A stretch of 64,000 nt of DNA, from assembly GCF_017355785.1 (NCBI RefSeq), contig NZ_JAFEWE010000008.1, positions 1-64,000 of the forward strand, written 5' to 3'. Positions 53,640-62,779 of this stretch are shown piece after piece. Both the position numbers and the translations under genes were made by a program. The stretch is from Desertivirga arenae (GTDB taxonomy: Bacteria; Bacteroidota; Bacteroidia; Sphingobacteriales; Sphingobacteriaceae). A model generated the notes under the pieces. It saw only the letters and a list, made by a program, of their open reading frames with translations. It did no database searches and was not told the origin of the DNA. The first letter of the stretch is position 1. Each line of letters starts with the position of its first letter.

Positions 53640-54401
53640 ATGAAGAATTTGCAGTTATCGCATAAACAGCTCGTCGAAGAAGGGCTCACAATTATTAATG
53701 GGGTTTATACATCCTTTGAGTTGGAGGGGATCATCAGCGCAATAAACCAGGTAGATACTTCCAAGCCGACATTTCGTAAAACAGCAGACTTATTTGCAAT
53801 CAGGCAGTTTTTGAAAGAGTGCCCGCACTTGAATGAGCTGATTTTTAATGAAAAGTTAAAAGATTTGATTTACCGTTTTTTTGGCAATGACTACTTTGTG
53901 GTTAAGTCTATTTATTTTGATAAGCCGGAGCAGTCAAACTGGTTCGTTGCCTTCCATCAAGACCTTACCATTTCGGTTGATAAAAGAGTGGAATTAGAGG
54001 GATATGGACCATGGACCGTTAAACATCAACAGTTTGCAGTACAACCACCTCTGAATGTGCTAAAATCCATATTTACAATTCGTATCCATTTGGACGAGAC
54101 AGATGAAAATAATGGTGCGTTAAAAGTTGTTCCAGGATCTCATTTGAAGGGGATATACAGACCTGAAACAATCGACTGGACCGTAGAGAAAGAAAAAATA
54201 TGTGCAGTAGAAGAAGGAGGAATTATGATCATGAAGCCACTTTTGCTGCATTCTTCAAACAGAACGACGAATAACAGGAAAAGGAGAGTGATACATATCG
54301 AATTTTCAAATATTGAACTTGCAAAGGAACTTCAGTGGGCTGAACGAAAGGTTGGAGCTGGGAGATTGCAGGTAAGAGAGAACACAAAGAAGGAGGAATG
54401 A
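53640..54401 (+). CDS. PhyH-family Fe(II)/2-oxoglutarate dioxygenase
   Basis: 253 residues of the double-stranded beta-helix. The iron triad is H106 and D108 in FHQDLT and H204 in LLHSSN; R215/R216 may bind the 2-oxoglutarate carboxylate. ALKVVPGSH is typical of the family. It should hydroxylate a small molecule in the cytoplasm, with an unknown substrate. The 290 bp before it show no promoter box and no gene. Confidence 0.88.
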   Translation: MKNLQLSHKQLVEEGLTIINGVYTSFELEGIISAINQVDTSKPTFRKTADLFAIRQFLKECPHLNELIFNEKLKDLIYRFFGNDYFVVKSIYFDKPEQSNWFVAFHQDLTISVDKRVELEGYGPWTVKHQQFAVQPPLNVLKSIFTIRIHLDETDENNGALKVVPGSHLKGIYRPETIDWTVEKEKICAVEEGGIMIMKPLLLHSSNRTTNNRKRRVIHIEFSNIELAKELQWAERKVGAGRLQVRENTKKEE

Positions 54402-54475
54402 TCCTTCTTTGTGTAGTACAAGTGTTGGTAATACCTAATGTTTTCTAATTAGATATTTGTTGGTCAATCCATAAA

Positions 54476-55612
54476 TTATTGTACTCCGGATGGCATTTTC
54501 TGCGGTTCTGTAACGGGTCCATGAACAGTGATCTTACCATTCTTTACCTCCATTCTGTCAATGAAAACCACCCGTTCTTCCCCAGTTTTTGTTGTTCTTC
54601 CGTGGTAGACGCAGAACATCTCTTTTCCATCCGGTGAGTAAGTAATACTATTATGACCAGTCCCGGAGACCGAACCACCTTTATTAGTATTCTTTTGTAA
54701 TACTGGATTATTTAACGCCTTATTAAAAGGTCCGAGAGGATTGGATGAGGTACCGTAACCAACAGCGTAATGTCCGCCCCCGAAATGGTTGGCAGAATAC
54801 ATTATGTAATAAATATTATCCTTTTTGAATGTAACCGATCCTTCTGTCCAACGCCGTCCAACTTCCCCTGTAGTCACCGACAGGCTTTCCCACTCTGATT
54901 GCTTGTCGCTCAACTTAACTGGAGGACGTAGTAGCAATACAGGGTTTCCTATAACACCGGAGAAGTCCGGTTTTAGTTCAACACCGTAAACCCAACTTTC
55001 TTCTATTTCTTTGTATTTGCCGATCTTGCGGGCCTGTGCTGCTATTTCGCTTTCAACAGGATGTTTATAAGCACATCTTGAGTAATATAAATAGCACTTC
55101 CCGTTTGTGTCAAAAAAAACATTGGCATCGATAACAGGATAGCCAGGATCGAACAGGGGCTTCGGAGCTAAATCAACAAAAGGGCCGGTTGGTTTTTCTG
55201 AAACTGCCACTCCAATCTTAAAGTTTTCTTCTTCTTTTGCGGGATTGACTTTCCATTGGGCGCTATAGAAAAGGTAATACTTGCCTTTTACTTCGTATAC
55301 TTCCGGGGCCCAATAAGCTCCGCCCCAAGCCGCATTTGGGTCACTCCAACCATTTTTATTGTCATGGAAAAAAACTTGTCCTTCAGGTTTCCAATTAACA
55401 AGATCTTTTGAAGAATAGGCTGCGAAGCCTTTATCTGCGCCTCCTGTACCATACATATAATAAATACCCTTGGTATGTAAAACATAAGGATCACCGAGCT
55501 TGACATCAAGTGGATTTGAATAGACAGCTTTCTGGTGATTTACATTTTTTTGAGCGATTGCAGCAGTTGTAAATACTTCTGAAAGCATTAAAAAAAGAAA
55601 TATTTTTTTCAT
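54476..55612 (-). CDS. GH43 glycosidase, secreted
   Basis: 378 residues; the start at 55612 gives a clean signal peptide (MKKIFLFLMLSEVFTTAAIA). The five-blade propeller catalytic residues are visible: general base D41 (LGDPYVLH), D162 as modulator (VIDANVFF) and general acid E257 (RWTEGSV). GH43 enzymes release arabinose or xylose from plant polysaccharides. It is alone, not in a PUL, and has a TAGTTTTG -7 box 36 bp upstream. Confidence 0.92.
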   Translation of the reverse strand: MKKIFLFLMLSEVFTTAAIAQKNVNHQKAVYSNPLDVKLGDPYVLHTKGIYYMYGTGGADKGFAAYSSKDLVNWKPEGQVFFHDNKNGWSDPNAAWGGAYWAPEVYEVKGKYYLFYSAQWKVNPAKEEENFKIGVAVSEKPTGPFVDLAPKPLFDPGYPVIDANVFFDTNGKCYLYYSRCAYKHPVESEIAAQARKIGKYKEIEESWVYGVELKPDFSGVIGNPVLLLRPPVKLSDKQSEWESLSVTTGEVGRRWTEGSVTFKKDNIYYIMYSANHFGGGHYAVGYGTSSNPLGPFNKALNNPVLQKNTNKGGSVSGTGHNSITYSPDGKEMFCVYHGRTTKTGEERVVFIDRMEVKNGKITVHGPVTEPQKMPSGVQ

Positions 55613-55647
55613 AAATAATAAAGGTTTAACTGACTTGTCTGAAGTAT

Positions 55648-55655
55648 CAAAACTA
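55648..55655 (-). promoter_or_regulatory. -7 box of the GH43 gene
   Basis: On the minus strand TAGTTTTG fits TAnnTTTG; the start near 55642 leaves a 30-nt leader. No clear -33 element. Confidence 0.5.
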
Positions 55656-55693
55656 CAATAATTAATAAATTTCGCTACATTCATCACTCCGCT

Positions 55694-56092
55694 ATGAAAA
55701 TACTTTATAAAGTTGATCTTGTACCCCAGGTTGATGATATCATCGAGGTATATAAAAGTTCGGGAATCATCAGACCTACTTCTGACAGAGATAGGATATT
55801 GAAAATGTATTCTAATTCTAATCTTGTTGTAACTGCCTGGCATCAGCAAAAATTAATTGGTGTTGCCCGCTCATTAACAGATTATTGCTACTGCTGTTAT
55901 CTATCTGACCTCGCTGTTAGAAAAGAATATCAGAAAAGTGGAATTGGTAGGAAGCTTATTGAATTAACCAGGGAAAAAATTGGAGAGGAAACAGCTCTAA
56001 TCCTACTTTCCGCCCCTTCCGCTATGGAGTATTATCCGAAAGCAGGATTTGAAAAAGTTGAAAATGGCTTTTTGATCAGGCGTATGAGATAA
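55694..56092 (+). CDS. GNAT N-acetyltransferase
   Basis: 132 residues with GNAT motifs: LSDLAVRKEYQKSGIGRKL holds the acetyl-CoA loop (Q/R-x-x-G-x-G/A), and a C-terminal YYPKAGFEKVENG follows. It is complete. The substrate is unknown. It is divergent from GH43, 81 bp apart, and 95 bp from the next gene on the other strand. Confidence 0.9.
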   Translation: MKILYKVDLVPQVDDIIEVYKSSGIIRPTSDRDRILKMYSNSNLVVTAWHQQKLIGVARSLTDYCYCCYLSDLAVRKEYQKSGIGRKLIELTREKIGEETALILLSAPSAMEYYPKAGFEKVENGFLIRRMR

Positions 56093-56187
56093 TTGGGGAG
56101 GACGGCCAGGAGGATCCCTTTGTAAGGGATTAGTACTAATTATAAATAGCTAACAGCACTAATCCCAATTAGGCAATCAAACGCAGA

Positions 56188-56802
56188 CTAGCGATTTTCC
56201 TCTTCTTTCAACTCATCTAAAATTTCCCTCAGTTGGCGCACGTAGGTGCCGTAAAGCTTGTTTACCCACAGAATAATTACCCAGATATAAATCGCAGACA
56301 CTATTATCATTCCCACAAGGAATTCTCTCAGATGCAATATAAATTGCTGCCATCCTACGCTCATATCCTCAACGTGCCCAAGCGAGCTCAAACCAGCAAG
56401 AATAATTACAAAGGGAAGACATAAAAATCCTAAGGACCTATAGCGTTCCATATTCAATTTAAGTTCATAGTATAGTTCGTAGAGGCTGTCTTTTGTTCCG
56501 GCGAAATAACTCAAGCTGCTTTTATAGAACTTATAAAAGCCAAACGAATAATAAAAGCTGATCAATAAAAAAACAGCGTAGACTCCCCATAAGATCTCGT
56601 AGAAATCGCTTTTGAAATGTATTCCGAAAAACAAGGGCAGAAGTACCAGTGTTACGACCTGCATTATCAATTCAAGGCGCATGTTGCGTTTTAATTTTTC
56701 TATAGGATGTTTTGCCTCCCGAATTTCGGAAATGCTTTTTGGTAAGGTCATGTCACCGGAATCTTCTTGATCCCAGTTCCTTTTAATTTCATCAAATTTC
56801 AT
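56188..56802 (-). CDS. Membrane protein co-transcribed with the ECF sigma factor
   Basis: 204 residues: a soluble N-terminal segment (about 1-38, IKRNWDQEDSGDMTLPKSIS), four helices (about 45-65, 70-90, 122-140, 150-175), and a C-terminal basic/acidic helix. Its start overlaps the sigma gene by 11 bp. By position it is a candidate anti-sigma factor, but it lacks a recognisable anti-sigma zinc motif, so this is inference. Confidence 0.7.
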   Translation of the reverse strand: MKFDEIKRNWDQEDSGDMTLPKSISEIREAKHPIEKLKRNMRLELIMQVVTLVLLPLFFGIHFKSDFYEILWGVYAVFLLISFYYSFGFYKFYKSSLSYFAGTKDSLYELYYELKLNMERYRSLGFLCLPFVIILAGLSSLGHVEDMSVGWQQFILHLREFLVGMIIVSAIYIWVIILWVNKLYGTYVRQLREILDELKEEENR

Positions 56803-57298
56803 ATGCTTTGTCTTTTAATATGTTTTGTAATTTCTCTTTAGCCCTGTTTAGTTTAACTCTCGCATTCCCTTCGCTGATACCCAGATTTCTTCCGATCTCT
56901 TTGTGCGCCAGGCCCTCAAGCATATAGAAAATAACTGCTTTTTCTACCGGTTTTAGTTGATGGACTGCCTGATAGAAAAAGGCCATCCTTCTATCTGCGC
57001 TTGTATCGTATTCACTTAACGGCAGATCAGGTGGCTCTTGATGAGAAAATGTGTTTGCTTGTTTTTTCTCTTTTTTGAAATAACTTATTGCCGTATTAAT
57101 TGCGACTCTATACATCCAGGTAGAAAATTCACTGGTACCTTTGAATGTATTAAATGATTTCCATAGCTGGATAATAATTTCCTGTTGAAGGTCCTGCTGA
57201 TCCTGCGAGTTATCCATGTACATTCGGGCCACCTTAACAAGCAATCCCTTGTGCTTCTTAATCAGATTGAGAAATTCATTTTCTATATCAGTTGCCAC
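56792..57298 (-). CDS. ECF-family RNA polymerase sigma factor
   Basis: 168 residues with region 2 (QQEIIIQLWKSFNTFKGTSE, then FSTWMYRVAINTAISYFKK) and region 4 (MLEGLAHKEIGRNLGISEGN, ARVKLNRAKEKL). No FecR-like gene or SusC/D pair is next to it, so it is not the classical PUL type. The overlapping membrane protein may hold it inactive at the membrane. Confidence 0.93.
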   Translation of the reverse strand: MATDIENEFLNLIKKHKGLLVKVARMYMDNSQDQQDLQQEIIIQLWKSFNTFKGTSEFSTWMYRVAINTAISYFKKEKKQANTFSHQEPPDLPLSEYDTSADRRMAFFYQAVHQLKPVEKAVIFYMLEGLAHKEIGRNLGISEGNARVKLNRAKEKLQNILKDKAYEI

Positions 57299-57583
57299 GG
57301 TCTTGAAATTTAATAGATAATTAAGGATTTCATTTCAATGGATCTCATTACACAGATCTGGGAGTTGCTTTTTAATTTTTCCATTTTGAATTCTATATCA
57401 GATAGGTAACAGGTTTCTGTAATTCGTTACACTTTTTTCTTCGAATTCATAGCTGTTCAAGTTACTTAAGGAATTTGAGCCATACAGGCAAATAAAATGA
57501 GCCGTGGAGGAAATTTAGCAGAAGGTGATAAGAGCGATTTTTGTTTAATAACAAACAGGATAAAAACTAATAAAAATTTCAAT

Positions 57584-58555
57584 ATGGAAAGTATAACAAA
57601 AATTAGCCTTGGGAAGGGCGGTCCTTTGGTTTCTAAACTTGGTTTAGGCTGTATGAGGATGTCGCCAGTGTGGGGAAGCAAGGCAGCGGACGAAAGTGAG
57701 AGCATTGCAACAATTAACCAGGCGCTGGACAATGGTATAAATTTCCTAAATACTGGTGATTTTTATGGTGCGGGTCATAACGAATTACTTGTGGGAAAAG
57801 CTATTAAAGGCAGGAGGGATGAGGCCTTTATTAGTGTTAAATTTGGAGCGGTATTTCATAATAATCATTGGATAGGTTTAGACCTTCGCCCTACAAGCAT
57901 TAAAAACTTCATCAACTATTCCCTTGTCCGCCTTAGTGTTGATACTATCGATCTTTATCAGCCCTGCCGGCTCGATAATAGTGTTCCTGTAGAAGATATA
58001 GTAGGAACCATTGCAGACCTGATCACAGACGGGAAAGTAAGACACCTGGGCGTTTCTGAAATTTCTGCGGAGCAATTACGAAAAGCTAATAGTGTATATC
58101 CAGTGACTGCACTGGAAATTGGATACTCTTTAGCTGACAGGCAGATTGAAGAAGATTTATTACCAACTGCCAAGGAATTAGGTATTGGTGTTGTAGCTTT
58201 TGCCAATACGGCCGAAGGATTACTTACCGGAGAAATGACGGCGCCTCTTTCTGCTGATGCATATCAAAACCATTTTTCGCGATTCCAGGGCGAAAACTTA
58301 ATAAAGAATCTGGAAAAAGTTGAGCTTTTGAAGCAGATGGCAAGGGATAAAGGATTTACACCCACGCAGCTTGCTATAGCCTGGGTGAATTCACAAGGGG
58401 AACAAATCCTGCCACTAGTTAGTATGAGTCGCAGATCCAGATTGGGAGAGAACATCCAGGCTATGAAGATCGAGTTTAGCGGAGAGGAGATGGCCTTACT
58501 TAATTCCCATTTTGCAGCTGGTGCGATAGCTGGTGGTACTTACCTCCAACGATAG
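57584..58555 (+). CDS. Aldo/keto reductase
   Basis: 323 residues; I use the ATG at 57584 since the family opening (MESITKISLGKGGPLVSKLG) starts there. NTGDFYGAGHNE carries the conserved Asp and Tyr, VKFGAVF the Lys, and the NADP-binding end SMSRRSRLGENIQA is intact. These enzymes reduce aldehydes and ketones with NADPH. The following AraC-type gene, 41 bp away, may regulate it. Confidence 0.9.
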   Translation: MESITKISLGKGGPLVSKLGLGCMRMSPVWGSKAADESESIATINQALDNGINFLNTGDFYGAGHNELLVGKAIKGRRDEAFISVKFGAVFHNNHWIGLDLRPTSIKNFINYSLVRLSVDTIDLYQPCRLDNSVPVEDIVGTIADLITDGKVRHLGVSEISAEQLRKANSVYPVTALEIGYSLADRQIEEDLLPTAKELGIGVVAFANTAEGLLTGEMTAPLSADAYQNHFSRFQGENLIKNLEKVELLKQMARDKGFTPTQLAIAWVNSQGEQILPLVSMSRRSRLGENIQAMKIEFSGEEMALLNSHFAAGAIAGGTYLQR

Positions 58556-58596
58556 GTGAAGATGGATAAACTATATGAATTTTATATCTTTATGAA

Positions 58597-59412
58597 GTGA
58601 CAAATCCAACAGAAATACTTCCTGGAGTAATATTCCATTCTTACCTTTCTGCCATGCGGAAAGAGAAGGTTGGATTTCTTGGGCATAATACTCTTGTACT
58701 CCAAGTTTCAGGCCTTTTTAAGATGCAAACGGCATCAGAGATAATATCTATGACGAAAGGGGATATGTTGCTGATAAGGAAAAATCAGTTGGCGGAGATT
58801 ACCAAAATTCCTCTTGAAAATGAGGATTACCAAACAATTGTGATCTGTCTCGAAGACAGTTTTTTGGGGCAGATCGCTTTAGAAGAACAAATTGAAATTA
58901 ACAACACATATAGCGGGAGTCAAAATGTTCTTATTCCTACTAATGAATTCTTACGAGGCTTTTTCCAATCCGTCATGCCATATGTTAGGAATTCTGAGGG
59001 GAAAATTGCCAAGGCTTTAGGGATGCTTAAAGTGAAAGAGGCAGTATACCTTTTAATAAATACATTGCCCGAACTAAAGGATTTCTTGTTTGACTTCTCT
59101 GAACCACATAAAGTTGACCTGGAAAAGTTTATGCTTAGCAATTTCCATTACAATATCTCAGTTGAAAAATTTGCACAGCTTACCGGACGTAGCCTTGCTT
59201 CCTTTAAAAGAGACTTTCAACGAACTTTTGGAATGGCTCCTAGACAATGGTTGCAGGAGCGACGATTAAATGAGGCCAGGCACCTTATAGAAACAAAGAA
59301 TAAAAAGCCTTCTGCTATCTATCTCGATTTGGGCTTTGAAACTTTGTCTCATTTCTCCCATTCATTTAAGAAAAGGTTTGGAAAAGCTCCTACAGGGATT
59401 AGTTCTATTTAG
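58597..59412 (+). CDS. AraC-family transcriptional regulator
   Basis: 271 residues from a GTG at 58597; a later Met (58654) is an alternative, but the segment VIFHSYLS before it is conserved in such regulators. An N-terminal sensor domain (about 1-150) is followed by the AraC DNA-binding domain with LTGRSLASFKRDFQRTFGMA and IYLDLGFETLSHFSHSFKKR. It is next to an aldo/keto reductase, a frequent target pairing. Confidence 0.88.
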   Translation: MTNPTEILPGVIFHSYLSAMRKEKVGFLGHNTLVLQVSGLFKMQTASEIISMTKGDMLLIRKNQLAEITKIPLENEDYQTIVICLEDSFLGQIALEEQIEINNTYSGSQNVLIPTNEFLRGFFQSVMPYVRNSEGKIAKALGMLKVKEAVYLLINTLPELKDFLFDFSEPHKVDLEKFMLSNFHYNISVEKFAQLTGRSLASFKRDFQRTFGMAPRQWLQERRLNEARHLIETKNKKPSAIYLDLGFETLSHFSHSFKKRFGKAPTGISSI

Positions 59413-59444
59413 TCGAAATTGATATCTTTATTAAAAAAATTACC

Positions 59445-59828
59445 ATGAAGTACTCCTTATCATTTCTGCTGGTTGTATTGAGTGTGTGCAGTGCCACTAA
59501 AACGTCTGCTCAAGTTTCCAATGGGACTTCTGCTATAGAAAAACCAATAGCAAAGTTTGATCCTACTACAGGATTTGATAATATCGATTTTCAGCCAGGA
59601 TTAAAATTGCCATTAAAAAGCCTTGGAGATACATCGCTGAAGGCGAGGGTATTCAGAGGAGAGCTTCCTATTGCAAAGGGGACCAGAGAAGTAAAAAATG
59701 AGCCGGCCACCTCATCAAATATGCCAGTTTTAAAGTCAAAGAATAATTCTAAAATTCTTATAGCCAAAGTCGATCTGGATTTCCCTTTCCATTACAATAT
59801 GCCCATTAAAAAGATTGAGGGGAATTAA
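59445..59828 (+). CDS. Small secreted protein of unknown function
   Basis: The 127 residues have a signal peptide (about 1-22) and a proline- and lysine-rich mature chain with short repeated turns (NMPVLKSKNN, NMPIKKIEGN). It resembles small periplasmic proteins of Bacteroidota without known role. It starts 32 bp after the AraC gene. No cysteine is present in the mature part. Confidence 0.65.
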   Translation: MKYSLSFLLVVLSVCSATKTSAQVSNGTSAIEKPIAKFDPTTGFDNIDFQPGLKLPLKSLGDTSLKARVFRGELPIAKGTREVKNEPATSSNMPVLKSKNNSKILIAKVDLDFPFHYNMPIKKIEGN

Positions 59829-59937
59829 CTGTTCTAACATTTTCACAAGTGGGTTTAGATCAAAAAAAGATTATAAACAAGTAATTGCTGCGTTTGGTTA
59901 CTACCTATGTAGATAGGGAAATGTACTAACGTTGAAA

Positions 59938-60756
59938 ATGAAGAAAGAGAAAGGTAAATCACGGTTAAAGAAGATTGCGAAAGAAATGATGCAAGCCTTG
60001 AGCTCATTTTTGCAAACTTCGGATCAGGCACAACTACATGCTTTTAGGGTGCAGGTTAAGAAGATGAAATCTCTTCTTGTTCTGCTGGCTAGTAACGGGA
60101 AGAATAGTTCATTGTTTAAGTATTTTAAACCGGTTAAGCAAATATTCAGACATGCCGGCAGAATCAGAGATCCTTATCTCCATGTTAAACTTGCCACTGA
60201 GTTTAAGTTAAAAGATAAGGAGTTTTTTGAACAGCAACAGCGCATGATGGAAGGTGAGCTATCCCTATTTCTCAAGCACGGCAATAAGTATAAACGAATG
60301 GTGGAACATGCTATGGATAAACTTGCAAAAAAACTTCGAAAAACAAATGAAGAACAAATTGCCAGGTTTTTTGAAATAGAGCTGAATTCTGTTGTACTCG
60401 CTTTTGCAAAGAGGGAGTTTAACGAAAGCATGCATGACTGTCGGAAGAGGATTAAGAATATCTTATACAACTATAAACTCGTTGAAAAAAGTTTGGGACA
60501 TAATTTCAGACTTGATATTCCCTATTTAAGTAGAGTGCAGGAAACCATTGGAAGTTGGCACGACAGTGTTTTAGTTGCAGAGCTAATTAGTAACAAGATC
60601 GGTAAAAGTCCAACAGCTTTATTTCGGTTAAAAGATAAAGTTCTAATGGATGAAAGAGCAGTTGTTGCCATTTCTACTGATTTTTGGCAAAAGGTTAAAG
60701 TCTCTTCATCTGATGAGCGAGTAGAGCAAAAACTTTTGATGCCTCATCTGGAATAA
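59938..60756 (+). CDS. CHAD domain protein
   Basis: 272 residues; I use the ATG at 59938 rather than a TTG two codons earlier. CHAD domains are all-helical with conserved His and basic residues, here AFRVQVKKMKSLLVLL and MHDCRKRIKNILYNYKL. They bind polyphosphate and are often next to CYTH or polyphosphate genes, but none is close here. Cytoplasmic. Confidence 0.9.
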   Translation: MKKEKGKSRLKKIAKEMMQALSSFLQTSDQAQLHAFRVQVKKMKSLLVLLASNGKNSSLFKYFKPVKQIFRHAGRIRDPYLHVKLATEFKLKDKEFFEQQQRMMEGELSLFLKHGNKYKRMVEHAMDKLAKKLRKTNEEQIARFFEIELNSVVLAFAKREFNESMHDCRKRIKNILYNYKLVEKSLGHNFRLDIPYLSRVQETIGSWHDSVLVAELISNKIGKSPTALFRLKDKVLMDERAVVAISTDFWQKVKVSSSDERVEQKLLMPHLE

Positions 60757-60765
60757 AGCAACACC

Positions 60766-61407
60766 TTAGTAAGAGTCAGGTATATAGCCATAGAACCCCA
60801 GTTCGCTTTCATCTCTAATAGGGTAGACGGATTTATTGTGAAGCAGCAAAACACGGCTACTGATAGGAAGCAAGGCTCTGTATAAATGATCTGTAAGAAT
60901 AATACATCTCTCAGCACCCACCTGCTTTATCATTTTTTGTAAAAACTCAACATGGATAGGAGCGATGCCTGAGAATGGTTCGTCAAGGAGAACGTACTCG
61001 GCTGGCAGTTGTAATAGCCATAAAAATTCGAGAATCCTCAGCTCTCCACCTGAGAGTTCTGAAACACTTTTAGCTCGCAGCGGCTCCAGAAATGTTAGCG
61101 CTTCTCCTGGCAAATTTGGACATTTTTTTAAAAGGAATTCGACAGTGAGAAAGGCTGGTAGAAAGGGATCTTGTGGAAGATAAGCAACTTTTCTGGTGCG
61201 GTAGGCTGATCTGATAATTTCGTCATCTATTCTAAGATGGCTATTGTTAGCTTTTAAACTTCCAAAGATGATTTTCAATAAGGAAGACTTACCCGAGCCA
61301 TTTCTGCCTAATAAGCCGACTACTTCCCCTTTTGCTGCGGCTAGGTAACAGCCGGCAAGGATATCATGATCTCCGTAGCGAAGAGTAACACTATCAATAG
61401 TTAGCAT
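60766..61407 (-). CDS. ABC-transporter ATP-binding protein
   Basis: 213 residues, a single nucleotide-binding domain: Walker A GLLGRNGSGKSSL, signature LSGGELR, Walker B YVLLDEPFSG, and H-loop ILTDHLY. No permease with the usual size follows; the overlapping 92-residue membrane gene upstream may be its only partner. Function unknown; an export or lipid role is possible. Confidence 0.92.
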   Translation of the reverse strand: MLTIDSVTLRYGDHDILAGCYLAAAKGEVVGLLGRNGSGKSSLLKIIFGSLKANNSHLRIDDEIIRSAYRTRKVAYLPQDPFLPAFLTVEFLLKKCPNLPGEALTFLEPLRAKSVSELSGGELRILEFLWLLQLPAEYVLLDEPFSGIAPIHVEFLQKMIKQVGAERCIILTDHLYRALLPISSRVLLLHNKSVYPIRDESELGFYGYIPDSY

Positions 61408-61685
61408 TATAATACAAGTTTTAGAAGTGGTAATAGAGTAAGTAAAACAGCTATTTCAATTAGGGTAATGATGCAATGGATACGTTTGACAGAGAAGCCC
61501 AAATTATTAAAATAATAGGAGTGTTTGGAGGTGAACAGTTTGGAAAGAACAAAACTAGATGCATTTCCAAATATTTTAAACGCGATTATCGCCGGCAGAG
61601 GTAGCGAAACTAGCGTTAGGCAGCCAAAGTTGACCAGCAAAAAAAAGACGAGGTTTAAACGATAAAATTGAAGATAGGCATTCAT
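61407..61685 (-). CDS. Small membrane partner of the orphan ABC ATPase
   Basis: The 92 residues hold two to three helices (about 8-34 and 68-90) and a loop with KLFTSKHSYYFNN. Its stop shares one base with the ATPase start (TAATG), so both are translated together. Its size is too small for a normal ABC permease. No family recognised. Confidence 0.65.
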   Translation of the reverse strand: MNAYLQFYRLNLVFFLLVNFGCLTLVSLPLPAIIAFKIFGNASSFVLSKLFTSKHSYYFNNLGFSVKRIHCIITLIEIAVLLTLLPLLKLVL

Positions 61686-61722
61686 TGCTTAGGTTATAAA
61701 TTATGATTTCAATAAATGTAGC

Positions 61723-61730
61723 TATATTTG
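61723..61730 (+). promoter_or_regulatory. -7 box of the Nei/Fpg gene
   Basis: TATATTTG is a perfect TAnnTTTG, 39 bp before the ATG, giving a 34-nt leader. Confidence 0.55.
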
Positions 61731-61769
61731 TTTTGAGTTAAAATACTCTGCCTAATTAAAAATCCTATT

Positions 61770-62504
61770 ATGCCTGAAGGTCCTCAAATGGTATTTCTTA
61801 AAGATTTGGCTGAGCAATTTGTTGGTCAAACTGTCCTTACCGCTAGCGGTACTGCTAAAGGCATTCCCTTTGATAAAATCAATGGAAGCGTTCTAAATGA
61901 AATTAAAACTTTTGGTAAGGAACTTCTTTTTTGTTTTCCAGGTTTTACTATCCGCGTGCATCTTATGCTATTCGGCAAGTTTGCAATAAATTCCACACTG
62001 GATAGAGTATTAAAAGTAGGTTTCGAATTTGAAAATGGGGAACTAAATTTTTATTCCTGTGACTGTCGGTTTATTGAAAAGCCCCTTGATGAAGTTTACA
62101 ACTGGAAGGCTGATGTAATGAATAAGGACTTCGATAAGGAAGAAGCAAGGATAAAGCTGGAGAAGAAACAGAAGGATTTGATCTGCGAAGCCTTAATGGA
62201 TCAAAGCATTCTTGCCGGAGTAGGAAATAAAATTAAGAATGAATCTTTGTTCGCTTCACATGTACATCCGGAAAGTATCGTATCTGCAATCCCAAAGAAG
62301 AAACTGGAAGCGATAATAGATGCCTGCGTAAAATTGTCGGGAAATTATCTTCAATGGCAACAGGACGGCGAGGTTGAGCCGCATTGGAAGGTGTATAAAA
62401 AGTCTGATTGTCCACGTGATCATATTTCCTTAAGAAAGGAAAAGATTGGAAAAACGGGTAGAACTTCCTATTTCTGCGACAAGTGCCAGGAACTTTATGT
62501 CTAA
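61770..62504 (+). CDS. Fpg/Nei-family DNA glycosylase
   Basis: 244 residues. The N-terminal catalytic proline and glutamate are present (MPEGPQMVFLKDLAEQ; P2 and E3). LMDQSILAGVGNKIKNES is the helix-two-turn-helix, with residues that grip DNA. The C-terminal zinc finger has an unusual C214-x3-H218 pair followed by C236-x2-C239 (CPRDH ... FCDKCQ) in place of the normal CxxC...CxxC. It removes oxidised bases from DNA. It is monocistronic with a clean -7 box. Confidence 0.92.
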   Translation: MPEGPQMVFLKDLAEQFVGQTVLTASGTAKGIPFDKINGSVLNEIKTFGKELLFCFPGFTIRVHLMLFGKFAINSTLDRVLKVGFEFENGELNFYSCDCRFIEKPLDEVYNWKADVMNKDFDKEEARIKLEKKQKDLICEALMDQSILAGVGNKIKNESLFASHVHPESIVSAIPKKKLEAIIDACVKLSGNYLQWQQDGEVEPHWKVYKKSDCPRDHISLRKEKIGKTGRTSYFCDKCQELYV

Positions 62505-62602
62505 TTTTATATCATAATATTTCTTATCTCCTGAGATAGAGTAACTTTTCTTTTTTTTTGAAATAAAACTTATCAACAATTCTTATTAGGCCCATTCTGT
62601 CG

Positions 62603-62610
62603 TATATTTG
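62603..62610 (+). promoter_or_regulatory. -7 box of the two-hairpin small RNA
   Basis: TATATTTG matches TAnnTTTG perfectly; the RNA would start near 62616. Confidence 0.5.
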
Positions 62611-62615
62611 CATAG

Positions 62616-62670
62616 GCAATTTTCCCAACACAATTGGGCAACCCCGTTGATTCTATCAGCGGGGTTTTTT
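62616..62670 (+). ncRNA. Candidate small RNA with two hairpins
   Basis: After the -7 box, GGCAAT begins the RNA. Hairpin 1 is CCCAA/TTGGG (62624-62638); hairpin 2 is CCCCGTTGAT/ATCAGCGGGG with loop TCT (62642-62664), followed by TTTTTT. About 55 nt, no coding frame. It could be an independent sRNA or a short leader; the next gene starts over 100 bp later. Confidence 0.55.
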
Positions 62671-62779
62671 ATTGTATAGTGGTAAAAATCAGGACCTAAA
62701 GATTTTTTTTCTACTTCTAATTGCACTATTAATCATTACTTTAGATGGTCTGGACTGAACCTCGTCTGCAGAATATATT

